DNA of 47,038 bases from an uncultured Pirellulales bacterium (GCA_938015445.1 CALLPE010000028.1:1-47038), one strand, 5' to 3'. Positions 17,529 through 27,291 are shown, numbered from the stretch's first letter. The notes: generated by a model not told the origin, from the letters alone. Translations and numbers: made by a program.

Positions 17529-17567
17529 GGTCTGCTCGCCCCCGTGCTACAGGTCTGCGGTTCGAAT

Positions 17568-17767
17568 GCGCAAGAGCTTTTCACTGCAAATCCGGATGTG
17601 CAACAGCTTTACACTTGGAATGGGGATGTGCAAGAGCTTTGCACTTGGCATGGGGACGTGCAAGGGGTTTGCACTTGGAATGGGGAACTGTAAGAGCTTT
17701 ACACTTGGAATGGGCAAGAGGTTTGCGCGTAAAGTTGGAATGTGCAAGGGGTTTGCACGTAAAAACC
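17568..17767. repeat. tandem array of seven ~30-bp hairpin-forming units
   Basis: Units begin at 17568, 17598, 17628, 17658, 17688, ~17712 and 17742. The core is GTGCAA-GAGCT-TTGCAC, a 6-bp palindrome with a 5-nt loop, followed by TTGGAATGGGG. Unit 5 has TGTAA/TTACA where unit 3 has TGCAA/TTGCA, a paired change that keeps the stem. Unit 6 is about 4 bp short. The array fills the gap between two minus-strand genes, so it would be in the leader of the 870-aa gene or the 3' end of the 231-aa gene. Confidence 0.85.
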
Positions 17768-17780
17768 GTGAAGCATCGCG

Positions 17781-18476
17781 CTAATGGTTGTTCGGCGCAG
17801 ATTCGGCCGGATAGCTATTGGGCTGGCCCGGCCGGGCCGCCGCAGCCGGTGCATGTTCCGCAAGCGTGTCGCCGGCAAGGTGTAAGCGATCGGCACTGCG
17901 CAGCGGGATAAGCTTGGGTACCGCGTATCTTTCGCCGAAAATCGAACCGTACATCCGCAGCAGTTGGTTGCAGCTCAGTCGCAGAAAAGCGTAAACCGAT
18001 TCCGGCGGTCTGGTAGCCAGCCATTTATCTACCAATTGTTGCGACTGCACGTCGAAACAGCGCTTGTTCGACCCGTGGGCGTATTTTCGGCCGGGAAACC
18101 GCCGCACATCGCCGTCGAAGTTCGGCCCGATGTGCCATAGCTCGTGCATCACGGTAAGCAACTTGTCGGAAAGGGGCAGCTCGAGAAAGCGGGGCAGGTA
18201 GAACCGCAGCAGATACAGCATCTCTCGGCCCGAAGCGTCGAGTACCTGCTGCATACCCCAGCAAACGCCGCGGCGGACCATGTAACGCTGGCCGCCGGCG
18301 AATCGCAGGGGCGTAATCGCGGCGTACAGCCCGTACTCGGACCGCCTTCGGGTCTGAGTGAAGCCGATGGCCACTCGCTGCATATCGATGTGCTGCAAAT
18401 CGTCCAGCCGGGCGACCATGTCCTGGCACAGCAGACGCATGTGCAGGGTGAAATCGAATCCCCGTATTGCTGCCAT
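17781..18476 (-). CDS. putative HEXXH metallopeptidase of unknown family
   Basis: 231 aa, no signal peptide. The segment LLTVMHELWHIGPNF places a zincin-type HELWH at 111-115; H134 in YAHGSNKRCFD could be a third ligand. The rest includes a beta-rich middle (YGLYAAITPLRFAGGQRYMV) and a Pro/Ala-rich tail that is probably disordered. It recalls the small 'putative metallopeptidase' proteins seen in phages and bacteria, but that link is only suggestive. AAGGG lies 7 nt before the ATG. The downstream hairpin array and the 870-aa secreted protein share its orientation; a functional link is unproven. Confidence 0.6.
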   Translation of the reverse strand: MAAIRGFDFTLHMRLLCQDMVARLDDLQHIDMQRVAIGFTQTRRRSEYGLYAAITPLRFAGGQRYMVRRGVCWGMQQVLDASGREMLYLLRFYLPRFLELPLSDKLLTVMHELWHIGPNFDGDVRRFPGRKYAHGSNKRCFDVQSQQLVDKWLATRPPESVYAFLRLSCNQLLRMYGSIFGERYAVPKLIPLRSADRLHLAGDTLAEHAPAAAARPGQPNSYPAESAPNNH

Positions 18477-18883
18477 CCGTGGGCCCTTGATACAAGCCGT
18501 CTCAAAGCTGAATTGTAAGGCTCACAGTCTATCAGCGAATCGTTGCCGCGGACAAGTCCATCACGCCCTGTGACGGTGCCGATGAACTGCGACGCACACG
18601 GCCCAGACTACGGGTTGGCGGAGCATGTCCGGAAATTGAAGTGTCAGACTGCTTGTTTGCAGTGGTAATGTTTCCTCGGGCTGCACGGTGCTGGCATACT
18701 TTGCAGCCTGAGAGCCATACTGTGCAGCCTGAGAGCACAGGGAGACCGCGGAAATCAATATCCGGGTACTCACAGCTAACTGCAACATGTGCCCCGCGCC
18801 ACTGGGCGACGCCTCATCGAACTTGGCACAGTGCCCGAGGCGCTCGCTTCGGTCGGCAGAGCCTAGGCACACTGGCGGGGCTG
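18477..18883. other. intergenic region between rpoD and the HELWH gene
   Basis: No gene is supported. It contains a 21-bp direct duplication (18697-18738) and no clear rpoD terminator. Confidence 0.5.
18697..18738. repeat. 21-bp direct repeat, two copies
   Basis: ATACTTTGCAGCCTGAGAGC and ATACTGTGCAGCCTGAGAGC follow each other head to tail with a 21-bp period and one internal difference. Confidence 0.75.
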
Positions 18884-20446
18884 TCAGTCCAAAAAGCCCA
18901 CCAGTTCTTGGCTACGGCAGGGCTGTTGAAGCTTGCGCACCGCTTTGGCTTCGATTTGGCGGATGCGCTCGCGCGTGACTTTGAAGATGTGGCCCACTTC
19001 TTCCAGCGTGTAACAGTAGCCGTCGCCCAAGCCGTACCGTAGCTTGATGATCTCGCGCTCGCGGTAGCTGAGCGTCTTGAGGACCTTGTTGATCCGCTGG
19101 CGTAACATGCCGTGAGCGGCACCGGAGGCTGGGCTGCGGGCGCTGGTATCCGGCAGCAAGTCGCCGAAGTGGCTATCTTCGCTGTTACCTACCGGGCGGT
19201 CGAGGCTGATCGGGTAGCGGCTCATGGCCAGCACACGCCGCACTTCGTCTACGCATATATCGGCCGCCTTGGATATTTCCTCCAAACTCGGTTCCCGGCC
19301 CAGTTTCTGGTGGAGTTTTCGGGCCACGTTCCGCACGCGCGACATGGTTTCGACCATATGTACCGGGATGCGGATGGTCCGGCTTTGGTCGGCCACTGCG
19401 CGGGTAATGGCCTGGCGAATCCACCACGTGGCATAGGTGCAGAACTTGAACCCGCGGCGATACTCGAACTTATCGACCGCTCGCATCAGCCCCGCGTTGC
19501 CCTCCTGGATTAGGTCCAAAAAGCCCAAACCACGATTGCGGTACTTCTTGGCGATCGAAACCACCAAACGCAGATTGCCTTCCGACAAGCCCCGTTTGGC
19601 TTCCTGATACTGAGCGTAGATCTGCTTCAGGTAGGCCACCCGGTTGCGCAGGCTGGTGGGCGTCTCCTGCGTGGCCCGGAGGATGTTGCGGTATTCGACC
19701 ACCCACGGCTCGCGCTGCCGCGGCTTGCCCTTGTGGCGGCGATGTTCGTCGATGCGGGCTTTCAGCTCGTCGACGCGGCGGCTGAACTCCTCCAGGGTCT
19801 TGATCATCGGCTCGATGCGTTGGGTGCGCAGACCCAATTCTTCCACCAGTCGCACGCACCGCCGGCGGCGTCGGGCCAGCCGCCGCCACGCCGCCCGACG
19901 CTCCGCCATCGGCCGGCTGCGACTAGTGGCGATGGTGTAGTCGTGCCGGTTGCGCTTCAGCAGCGCTTCCAGCGTGCGCAGGTTGCATGGCAAACGGCCC
20001 AGAATTTGGGCTTTTTCCAACTGGTCGGTGACCGATACCTGCACCGTGCGATCGAACGGCAACTCGCCTTCCTGCACGCGGCGCAGAACCTTGAAGGCGG
20101 TTTGCATTACGTAATCGCACTCCAGCACTTTGCGGCGGAAGCGGGCGCGGGTCATCTCGATCTGCCGCGCTAGGCGCACTTCCTCCTGCCTGGTCAGCAG
20201 GGGGATTTCGCCCATCTGCGTCAAGTACATCCGCACCGGGTCGTCCGACCAGGACTCCTCGTCGACTATCTCAGCCAGGTCTTCGCTAAGGTCTTCTTCC
20301 TGAGCAATATGCTCATCTTCCTCCAGATGCTCAGGAAGAAGGTCCTCGTCGTCCAGCGCGTCGACGCTCTTTTCGGCGAACTCGATGACGTCCTCGGCAC
20401 GCGCAACCGGCTGGTCGTCCAGATCATCCAACAGCACGTCGTACAA
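18884..20446 (-). CDS. rpoD: RNA polymerase primary sigma factor (sigma-70/SigA)
   Basis: 520 aa. It starts with an acidic segment, then region 1.2 ([19 protein letters not shown]). A long basic non-conserved block (~90-290) is followed by region 2 with [37 protein letters not shown] and the -10 recognition helix [20 protein letters not shown]. Region 3 is RIPVHMVE.., and region 4 ends in the helix-turn-helix [18 protein letters not shown] classical region 1.1 is not evident. The TTG start has AAGGAG 7 nt upstream. It would direct transcription from promoters such as those listed here (TTGACA/TATAAT-like). It is divergent from the 468-aa gene. Confidence 0.96.
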   Translation of the reverse strand: MYDVLLDDLDDQPVARAEDVIEFAEKSVDALDDEDLLPEHLEEDEHIAQEEDLSEDLAEIVDEESWSDDPVRMYLTQMGEIPLLTRQEEVRLARQIEMTRARFRRKVLECDYVMQTAFKVLRRVQEGELPFDRTVQVSVTDQLEKAQILGRLPCNLRTLEALLKRNRHDYTIATSRSRPMAERRAAWRRLARRRRRCVRLVEELGLRTQRIEPMIKTLEEFSRRVDELKARIDEHRRHKGKPRQREPWVVEYRNILRATQETPTSLRNRVAYLKQIYAQYQEAKRGLSEGNLRLVVSIAKKYRNRGLGFLDLIQEGNAGLMRAVDKFEYRRGFKFCTYATWWIRQAITRAVADQSRTIRIPVHMVETMSRVRNVARKLHQKLGREPSLEEISKAADICVDEVRRVLAMSRYPISLDRPVGNSEDSHFGDLLPDTSARSPASGAAHGMLRQRINKVLKTLSYREREIIKLRYGLGDGYCYTLEEVGHIFKVTRERIRQIEAKAVRKLQQPCRSQELVGFLD

Positions 20447-20490
20447 CGCAGCACTCCTTTTTCAACAAACCCTCAATTCCGCAAAACCGT

Positions 20491-20538
20491 CGATCTTTGC
20501 GAACATCAACCTTTACGAACATCGACCTTTACGAACAT
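20491..20538. repeat. three 16-bp tandem repeats in the rpoD leader
   Basis: Units at 20491, 20507 and 20523, consensus CRAYCTTTRCGAACAT (on the rpoD strand, ATGTTCGTAAAGGTCG). They lie 45-92 bp before the rpoD start codon. Confidence 0.75.
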
Positions 20539-20623
20539 CAACCAATCCTGCCAGGCTACTACGGCCTGCGCCCCGTGATACGTCGGGGAACCCAATCGTC
20601 CTGTCAGCTTTACGAAAAGCCGT

Positions 20624-20681
20624 GTTGTCGGCTTTGCCAGAAGTTGTTTTTTGCCGTCCAAGCCGACAACCGACTGTTGTC
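20624..20681 (-). promoter_or_regulatory. alternative stem-loops upstream of rpoD
   Basis: GTTGTCGGCTT (20624-20634) and AAGCCGACAAC (20660-20670) form a perfect 11-bp stem with a 25-nt loop. The same GACAAC (20665-20670) can instead pair with GTTGTC (20676-20681) across 5 nt, so the two hairpins exclude each other. If the rpoD transcript starts above 20681, this would sit in its leader. Confidence 0.5.
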
Positions 20682-21368
20682 GCCCCACTTTTTGTGCGTA
20701 GATGTGGATTCGCTACAGATGCCCCGACGCCATGGGTTCCAGCGGCCGATAGCGCTGGCAGACACGAAATTCTACCACCGATTGTTCGCGCGGGTCTTGC
20801 TGCCCGGCCATTTGGTAAAGGATTCCAGTCAGGAAAGCACTGTTCACCGCGCCAACCACCGCCGGCGCTGACGCCCAGGCAAACCTAGTGGTTACTGAGG
20901 CCATTGCAAAGGTCATTCACCTTTGCGCGGATACCCAAAACTCTCCAAAGAATGCTCAAGTAAGTGCAATCAGCATTGCCGCCGTGATCGGGTTCCTGTG
21001 CAGCGTGCTAACCAGAGACCAACTTCCGCAGTACAGGTTGCGACCATCTGCGGCTAGCGAACGTCCCACGCACCAGGAAGGAAAACACGCATTGCCACAC
21101 ACGCATTGCCACCCAGGCCGCCATCCGCCCCGGTTCGCCCGGCCTGTCGGCGCAGCCTTACCCACTGTTTGCCTCGGGGCACAAACACACCCCCACGGCA
21201 GCTTGCGACCCGCACCAAGTACATTCTAATCGGATACACGGCGGAGTCTAGTGCCACAGCGGGCCACGGAGCCACAGGGCCACGGCCCGCTTTGCGCGAG
21301 CCGCTTGCGTTGTGGCGATCAAGTGCAACGATTGGGCAGTTCGGTTGGTGGGGTTGCGCGGCCGTTCG

Positions 21369-21397
21369 TTGACACTAAGCTACGGGCTGACTAGAAT
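21369..21397 (+). promoter_or_regulatory. strong sigma-70-type promoter
   Basis: TTGACA, 17-bp spacer, TAGAAT. It predicts a leader of about 145 nt before the gene at 21548. Confidence 0.8.
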
Positions 21398-21408
21398 CAA
21401 TTGTAGTC

Positions 21409-21436
21409 CTTAGGGTTCTCTTCGGAACGTCCTAAG
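21409..21436 (+). promoter_or_regulatory. leader stem-loop
   Basis: CTTAGG (21409-21414) pairs with CCTAAG (21431-21436), and inside them GTTC pairs with GAAC around a TCTTCG loop. It would form within the first ~35 nt of the transcript from the promoter at 21369. Confidence 0.5.
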
Positions 21437-21547
21437 TCGTCATTTCTAGTGGACTTTAGCCGCGGGCAGTTGTGCGGCGCCGAGGGGTTACAGTCGATTA
21501 GTGAATGTACTGTCGGGCGGCCCGCCCCCATTCGGAGTCAATAGGTC

Positions 21548-22954
21548 ATGGCGCGTGAAAACCAGGGCTTGCAGGTGGCGTTGATCATCTTCGTCATGCT
21601 TACGATCCTGCTGGGCGTGACTACCTACATGTTTTGGAGTCAGGCGCAACGCGCGGCCGAGAATGCCGAGGCGGCGTCAAAAGAGGCCCAACAGCAGCGC
21701 GATTTAGCCTTGAAGAAGCAGGGCGAACTGAACCAGTTGAAGGGGCTGATTGGCGTAGACGAAAGCGAAGAAGTGGAGAAAATCCTCGACTTGCACCGCG
21801 AAGATATGAAGCAGTACGGCGGCGGCTTGGAGGCAGAAGCCCAAAAGTATCGTTTGGCGATAAAGGAGCTGCACGATACGCTGGTTAGCAGGAGTGCCGA
21901 GTTGAAAAAGCTCCAAGACGATTTGGCCGCCCTGGATGCAAAGTTCAGACAGCGCGAGGCAGGCTCGGCCGCGCAGGTGGCCAAATTCGACGAAGACGCC
22001 AAGCGGGCTGAAGCGAATCGTCAAGCCGTGGAGGCCGATGCCAACAAAGCCCGCGCCGACGCTTTGAAAGCTGCCGAAGACTTGCAAAAAAGACTTGATG
22101 AGGCCAGGAAAGAAGCCGCCGATTTGAAAAACAAGAGCGAGGCCGAGCTGAGGAAGATGCATAGCCGTTTGGAGGAAGTCGTCCGCCAGAACGAGCGCAA
22201 CTCCGAAACACTGGCCAAACTGCGGCGGGAAACTTTTGATGTTCCGAGCGGCGAAATACGTTGGGTGGATCAGCGCAGCGGTATTGCCTGGATCAATCTT
22301 GGTCGGGCCGACGGTTTGCCGTTACAGATCACCTTTGCGGTTTACTCGGGCGACGCTACCCAGGTGACACGCGCCGCCAAGAAAGGAAGTATCGAAGTGA
22401 TCAAGATCGAGGGCGAGCATCTGGCCCAGGCCCGCGTGCTCGAGCATAACCCTTCCGATCCGTTGATGCCTGGCGACAAAATCCACACCCCGCTATGGAG
22501 CCCCGGCGAGCGAAAACACTTCGCCATAGCGGGCTTTATCGACGTCGATGGCGACGGCCGCAGCGATCGCCAACTGCTGAAGGACATCATTCGGCTAAAC
22601 GGCGGCGTGATCGACTGCGAAACCGACGAAAAAGGCGAGATTATCGGCCAGATGACGGTCAACACGCGATATCTGGTGCTTGGCGAACAGCCAACTGAAA
22701 AAACCGCCGCCGGACTTACCGACGTGTATTCCAAGATGATCTCCCGCGCCGATAGCCTGGGAATCGCCAAGATTCCGGTGTCTCAATTGCTCGAACAGAT
22801 GGGCTGGAAGAGCCCCACACAGGTTACCCGTTACGGCGTGGCGGGGCGCGTCAGCGGCGCAGCCAGCCCATCGACTACCGAACAGCAGGGCGAGGAAAAA
22901 CCGGCCTTCCGGCCGCGCACGCCGCCGAAGCCTGGCCCAGGGGGCGCTTTCTGA
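21548..22954 (+). CDS. membrane-anchored coiled-coil protein, unknown function
   Basis: 468 aa. One N-terminal membrane span (VALIIFVMLTILLGVTTYMF, about 9-28) is followed by a long Ala/Glu/Lys/Arg-rich coiled coil (about 32-225). A globular C-terminal domain follows, with DVPSGEIRWVDQRSGIAWIN near 230-250. Residues ~324-380 (FAIAGFIDV..., LNGGVIDCE..., TRYLVLGE) resemble the pattern of a BRCT-like fold, but this is by eye only. The tail is Pro-rich. The anchor is at the N-terminus, so most of the protein lies on one side of the membrane, probably the outside. I do not recognise a named family. It has its own strong promoter and a structured leader. Confidence 0.8.
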   Translation: MARENQGLQVALIIFVMLTILLGVTTYMFWSQAQRAAENAEAASKEAQQQRDLALKKQGELNQLKGLIGVDESEEVEKILDLHREDMKQYGGGLEAEAQKYRLAIKELHDTLVSRSAELKKLQDDLAALDAKFRQREAGSAAQVAKFDEDAKRAEANRQAVEADANKARADALKAAEDLQKRLDEARKEAADLKNKSEAELRKMHSRLEEVVRQNERNSETLAKLRRETFDVPSGEIRWVDQRSGIAWINLGRADGLPLQITFAVYSGDATQVTRAAKKGSIEVIKIEGEHLAQARVLEHNPSDPLMPGDKIHTPLWSPGERKHFAIAGFIDVDGDGRSDRQLLKDIIRLNGGVIDCETDEKGEIIGQMTVNTRYLVLGEQPTEKTAAGLTDVYSKMISRADSLGIAKIPVSQLLEQMGWKSPTQVTRYGVAGRVSGAASPSTTEQQGEEKPAFRPRTPPKPGPGGAF

Positions 22955-23238
22955 GATTTTTAGGCAATATCGCGCCGGTTCGATTTTGCTTGCGGCTGCG
23001 CCGTGGGGTACGCCTTGCTTGTAAGTGCGCCGCGAACCTCGCCCGGGGCGTGCAATACCGGCTTGTTTTCTGTGATGCTACAGGACTGTCGGCTATCATC
23101 GTTCTGTAGCTTTCTGTGGCAGATACGTTGCCGATGGCGCTAAGTGCCTGGCGCCAACCAAGGTGCATGCGAAGTTTGTGGGCACCGTCCGAAGAAATCT
23201 GCTAGCAATCGCGTCGGCCTTGTTTTGCGGAGCATCGA

Positions 23239-23261
23239 CCCACCGGTTTTCAACCAGTGGG
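23239..23261. other. compact stem-loop
   Basis: CCCAC-c-GGTT, loop TTC, AACC-a-GTGGG: nine base pairs interrupted by one mismatch. It lies ~285 bp after the 468-aa gene and ~85 bp before the rpsO promoter, with no T run. Confidence 0.45.
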
Positions 23262-23345
23262 TAGGCCAGGTAGCGGGTCGGTGCGGGACGGTGAGAGCTA
23301 GGCAGTTGGGGAAGGATAGGAGAAATGGATTTTTGCTATCCCGGG

Positions 23346-23380
23346 TTGCAAACCGCTTTCAAGTTGCTAAACTGAAGCGG
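23346..23380 (+). promoter_or_regulatory. probable rpsO promoter with overlapping inverted repeat
   Basis: TTGCAA (23346-23351), 16-bp spacer, TAAACT (23368-23373). CCGCTT (23353-23358) and AAGCGG (23375-23380) flank the -10 and could be an operator or an early RNA hairpin. Confidence 0.5.
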
Positions 23381-23502
23381 GTGTAAACAGTAATTGGTAG
23401 TATCAAGTCGAAGCAGGCGGAGTTCAAGCAAAGACGGTAGGAGGATGGGATATCCGGCCATCACGGACCCCGCCAACCGATGTACAGTAGTTGCGGTATC
23501 CG

Positions 23503-23772
23503 ATGTCGCTGACCAAAGAGCGGAAACAGGCGTTAATCGAGGCTTATCGGCGGGGTGAGCACGACAGCGGCTCCCCAGAGGTCCAAATCGCCCTGCTGAC
23601 GACGCGTATCAACGGCTTGACCGAACACCTGCGCGTGCACAGGAAGGACTTTGCCTGCCGGCGAAGTCTGCTGATGCTTGTCGGTCGCCGGCGGCGGCTG
23701 TTGGACTACCTCAAGCGTATCGATCCGCAGCGATATCTCGATATTCTTCGGCGATTGGAGCTGCGCAAGTAA
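23503..23772 (+). CDS. rpsO: 30S ribosomal protein S15
   Basis: 89 aa from ATG, exactly the usual S15 length; a TTG 12 bp earlier would add four non-conserved residues. It shows [40 protein letters not shown] and LLDYLKRID. It binds 16S rRNA at the central-domain three-way junction. It is followed by pnp 251 bp downstream, the classic rpsO-pnp order. Confidence 0.97.
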   Translation: MSLTKERKQALIEAYRRGEHDSGSPEVQIALLTTRINGLTEHLRVHRKDFACRRSLLMLVGRRRRLLDYLKRIDPQRYLDILRRLELRK

Positions 23773-24023
23773 CTGGGCTGCCCGGCCGTCAGCGGGGGGA
23801 AGGCCGCGGCGCAGCTTGGTTCGGTTGGCCGGTCTGGGGCCGCAAGCCGGCAGCCAAGTGCGGCTGGCGCGGCGGTGGGCGTTGGCAGTTCTTGTCCGGG
23901 CGGCTCTGGTAGCCGGACCATCGCAGCGCAATGCTGGCCAGCCGGTTTGCCGTGGTCGAGATGTTCTTTTCCCAAACGCCTTTGCAGGAACTTGCTGGCC
24001 AAAACCAAGGGTAGGACGCAGCT

Positions 24024-26267
24024 TTGAAAGTCGAAGTACAGCGCAAGATCGGGGCACATACTCTGCGGATAGAAACTGGAGAACTGGCCAAGCAGGCCGC
24101 CGGAAGCTGTCTGGTGCAATATGGCGAAACGGTTGTGCTTGTGGCCGTGTCGTCTGGGCTGCCCCGACCCGGCGATTTCTTTCCCTTGACTTGCGATTAT
24201 CGGGAGCGGGTGGCCGCGGCGGGCAAGTTTCCCGGCGGGTTCCTCAAGCGCGAGGGACGCCCCACGGTCAAGGAAATTCTTACCTCCCGGCTGATCGATC
24301 GCCCTTTGCGACCGCTGTTCCCAGCGTGGTTCCGCAACGAGGTCCAGGTGCAGGCTTACGTGCTGGCCAGCGACCGCCAACACGACCCCGACGTGTTGGC
24401 CGTCATCGGCGCTTCGGCGGCGCTGGAGCTATCGCCTCTGCCTTTCCGCGGGCCGCTGGGCACGGTGCGCCTGGGATTTCTGGATGGCCAGTGGGTGCCA
24501 TTTCCGACCTACGACGCGCTGGAAGAAAGCGAGCTGGACCTGGTCGTCTCCGGCAATGAACAATCGGTGTTGATGATCGAGGGTTTCGCCCGCGAAATGC
24601 CCGAAAGCCGAATGGCCGACGCCATAATGGCAGCCCACGAGCTGGTGCGCCAGGTGTGCCAGATGCAGCGAGAACTGGCCGAGAAGGCCGGCGCGAAAAA
24701 GGCGGAATATCCCGTTCCGCCGCCCAACCCACTGCTGGACGAACTAAAACAAAAATATTACGAGCCACTGCGGGAGGCAAAACAGGTCGAAGGGAAGTTG
24801 GCCCGGGCCGAAGCTTGCAACACCCTGAAGACCAAAGTCCTGGCGGAGCTGTTTCCCGAAGGTATTACCACCGTAGATCCCCTGCGGCTAGAACAGTTCG
24901 AGGAGTCGTGGTTGCAGTTGGAAAGTCGGGTAGTGCGCGATTTGATTCTCTCCGGCCGGCGCCCCGACGGACGCGACCCCAAGGCGTTGCGCCCGGTGGA
25001 GTGTCGGGTGGACGTGCTGCCGCGGGTTCATGGCTCGGCTTTGTTCCAGCGGGGTGAAACGCAGGCCCTAGCCACGGTGACGCTGGGCACTGGCCGCGAC
25101 GAACAGCGTGTCGACGGCCTCCAAGAGGAATACACCCAAAAGTTCATGCTTCATTACTACTTCCCACCGTTCTCCGTAGGCGAATGCCGGCCGGTGCGCG
25201 GGCCAAGCCGGCGGGAGATCGGGCACGGCGCACTGGCCGAACGCTCTATCCAGCCAGTGTTGCCCGATGAGGAACATTTCCCCTATACCATCCGTATCAT
25301 CTCCGACATCCTCGAATCCAACGGCTCCAGCTCGATGGCCACCGTGTGCGCCGCTACCCTGGGGCTGATGGCCGCGGGAGTGCCGATCAGCAATCCGGTG
25401 GCCGGCATTTCCATCGGGCTAGTGAAAGAGGACGACCGCTGGCTGTTGCTGACCGATATTATCGGCGAAGAAGACCACTTCGGCGACATGGATTTCAAGA
25501 TCGCCGGTACGCAAAACGGCGTGACGGGAATCCAGTTGGACCTGAAGATCGACGGAATAACCGAGGAAATCATCCGTGCCACTTTGATGCAGGCCCGCGA
25601 GGCACGCATCGAAATCCTCCGCAAGATGCTCACCGCTATTCCGCGGCCGCGCGCCGACATCTCGCCCTGGGCACCCCGGCTGCTGCGTACGCATATCGAT
25701 CCGGACAAGATCGGCCTGCTGATTGGTCCCGGCGGGAGGACAATTCGGGCCATTCAGAACCAGACCGGCGCGATCATCGAAGTAGAAGACGACGGCACCG
25801 TGACCATCGCCGCTTATACGCCCGAAGGCACTCAGGAAGCCCTCAAGCGCGTGGAAGCAGTCACCGCTTCCATCGAAATCGGCCGCATCTACGAGGGGCG
25901 AGTGGCAAGCATCAAAGACTTCGGGGCGTTCATCGAGATACTGCCGGGCAAGGATGGGCTGTGCCACATCAGCGAGATTTCCGACGAGTACATCTCCAGC
26001 GTTTCCGACGTGCTGCGCGTCGGCGACCCGGTTAAAGTCAAAGTTATCGCTATCGACGAGCAAGACCGGGTGAAGCTCAGCCGCCGAGCGGCGATGCGCG
26101 AACTGGGCGAAACCACCGGCGGGCAAGGCGCGCGCGAGGGTTCACGCGAACCGGCCCGCGAAGGTACACGTTCCGGCGGCCGCGAAGGCGCCCGACGTGG
26201 CGATAACGGCCCGCGCGGTCACCACCGTCGCGACAACGGCGGCCGGGGCCACCGCCGGGACCGCTAA
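24024..26267 (+). CDS. pnp: polyribonucleotide nucleotidyltransferase (PNPase)
   Basis: 747 aa. Phosphorolytic 3'-5' exoribonuclease. It has two RNase PH domains (first with [21 protein letters not shown]; second from ~315 with [20 protein letters not shown] and the active-site region [15 protein letters not shown]), then a KH domain ([16 protein letters not shown]) and an S1 domain ([19 protein letters not shown]). The C-terminal ~50 residues are a Gly/Arg/His-rich tail, probably disordered and RNA-binding. The start is TTG with GTAGGA upstream. The histidine kinase begins 11 bp after its stop. Confidence 0.97.
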   Translation: MKVEVQRKIGAHTLRIETGELAKQAAGSCLVQYGETVVLVAVSSGLPRPGDFFPLTCDYRERVAAAGKFPGGFLKREGRPTVKEILTSRLIDRPLRPLFPAWFRNEVQVQAYVLASDRQHDPDVLAVIGASAALELSPLPFRGPLGTVRLGFLDGQWVPFPTYDALEESELDLVVSGNEQSVLMIEGFAREMPESRMADAIMAAHELVRQVCQMQRELAEKAGAKKAEYPVPPPNPLLDELKQKYYEPLREAKQVEGKLARAEACNTLKTKVLAELFPEGITTVDPLRLEQFEESWLQLESRVVRDLILSGRRPDGRDPKALRPVECRVDVLPRVHGSALFQRGETQALATVTLGTGRDEQRVDGLQEEYTQKFMLHYYFPPFSVGECRPVRGPSRREIGHGALAERSIQPVLPDEEHFPYTIRIISDILESNGSSSMATVCAATLGLMAAGVPISNPVAGISIGLVKEDDRWLLLTDIIGEEDHFGDMDFKIAGTQNGVTGIQLDLKIDGITEEIIRATLMQAREARIEILRKMLTAIPRPRADISPWAPRLLRTHIDPDKIGLLIGPGGRTIRAIQNQTGAIIEVEDDGTVTIAAYTPEGTQEALKRVEAVTASIEIGRIYEGRVASIKDFGAFIEILPGKDGLCHISEISDEYISSVSDVLRVGDPVKVKVIAIDEQDRVKLSRRAAMRELGETTGGQGAREGSREPAREGTRSGGREGARRGDNGPRGHHRRDNGGRGHRRDR

Positions 26268-26278
26268 GGCCTGCCGAA

Positions 26279-27037
26279 ATGCTCAACCCGTCGCTCAAAG
26301 AACTGCAAGAGCAGAACCAGCGCCTGGTAGACCGCTACACCGAGATCGCCAGGCTGGCCGGCGCATTGGCTCACGAAATCCGAAATCCGCTCGGCACTAT
26401 TCGACTGAACATGGACTTGCTGGCGGAGGATTTGGCGGCCTCCGATTCTCCGCGCGACCGTCGCGCTTTGCACAAGGTGCAATTGGTGCAGCGCGAGTGC
26501 CAGCGGCTGGAGAAAATGCTCGACGACTTTCTCAACTTCGCCAACGTCCGCCGGCTGAAGCTTCAGGCCGCCGATCTTAACGAGGTGGTGCGCAAGGTGC
26601 TCGATTTCTTTCGCCCCAAGGCCGCCGAAGCGCAAATCGAAATCGTCGATTACCTGGCCAGCGACCTGCCGATAGTGATGCTAGATGCCGAGGCCCTGCG
26701 CGGCGCCCTGCTGAACCTGCTGCTTAACGCCCAACAGGCAATGCCTCAGGGCGGCCAAATAGTAGTGCGCACTTACAGTACTGCCGATGGTGTGGCGCTG
26801 GACGTGATCGATACCGGGTGCGGCATGGATGAACAAACGCAGGCCAAGGTATTCGACGTATTCTACTCGACCAAACCCGGCGGTACTGGCTTGGGACTGC
26901 CTACTGCCCGCAATATCGTCGAAGCCCATGGCGGCAGCATCGGCCTCCAGAGCGAGCTGGGACGCGGCACCCGCTTCACCATAACGCTGCCCGTGCCCCC
27001 ACGGCTCCCGCCCGCCAGTCAACAGCGCGGTAGGTAG
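26279..27037 (+). CDS. soluble sensor histidine kinase
   Basis: 252 aa, no membrane segment and no recognisable sensor domain: a short N-terminal helix ([19 protein letters not shown]), then the H-box [14 protein letters not shown] with phospho-acceptor H32. It continues to an HATPase domain with the N-box ([12 protein letters not shown]), DTGCGMD and [19 protein letters not shown]. The TAAGG at the pnp stop may serve as ribosome site, suggesting co-transcription with pnp. No response regulator is encoded in the window, so partner and signal are unknown. Confidence 0.93.
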   Translation: MLNPSLKELQEQNQRLVDRYTEIARLAGALAHEIRNPLGTIRLNMDLLAEDLAASDSPRDRRALHKVQLVQRECQRLEKMLDDFLNFANVRRLKLQAADLNEVVRKVLDFFRPKAAEAQIEIVDYLASDLPIVMLDAEALRGALLNLLLNAQQAMPQGGQIVVRTYSTADGVALDVIDTGCGMDEQTQAKVFDVFYSTKPGGTGLGLPTARNIVEAHGGSIGLQSELGRGTRFTITLPVPPRLPPASQQRGR

Positions 27038-27291
27038 TCGAAACGCCTGTGTTTTGTGGCGCGGGTCGGTCGGCGGCGACGGCCGACGGACCCAGACGGC
27101 TCGTAGCGCTGCGCGAGGGGCCGAAAAGCTCGACCTGTTCTGGGCGGTTAGACCCTGCCGGTCGTATGGGAGGCGGCGAGGTTGAGCGGGGCCCTTCCGG
27201 CCGCACTGGCAAACGGCCACCAAAAGCCGTAACATACAGTTAAAATACAGTTGGCTTATCGAAGATGGTCTATACACCGGGAGGAGGGCAG

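Larger units (their letters stand above)
20447..21547. other. 1.1-kb divergent intergenic region upstream of rpoD
   Basis: No credible coding frame is seen. Towards rpoD it holds a 16-bp triple repeat and a set of alternative stem-loops. Towards the 468-aa gene it holds a strong promoter and a leader hairpin. The centre (about 20690-21360) shows nothing recognisable. Confidence 0.6.
22955..23502. other. intergenic region upstream of rpsO
   Basis: No coding frame is supported and no tRNA is recognisable. It holds a stem-loop at 23239-23261 and the rpsO promoter. Confidence 0.5.

Noticed and set aside
17329..17784. Plus- and minus-strand reading frames with 10-residue repeats across the hairpin array
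   Set aside because: They are open only because the unit is 30 bp. There is no Shine-Dalgarno, the starts are poor and the plus-strand frame overlaps the start of the 870-aa gene.
20385..20888. Plus-strand frame of 167 codons overlapping the rpoD start
   Set aside because: It begins inside rpoD antisense, repeats the 16-bp unit as peptide, and has no recognisable motif.
22970..22995. GGTTCGATTTT as a possible tRNA T-arm
   Set aside because: No matching acceptor stem, D-arm or anticodon arm can be built around it.
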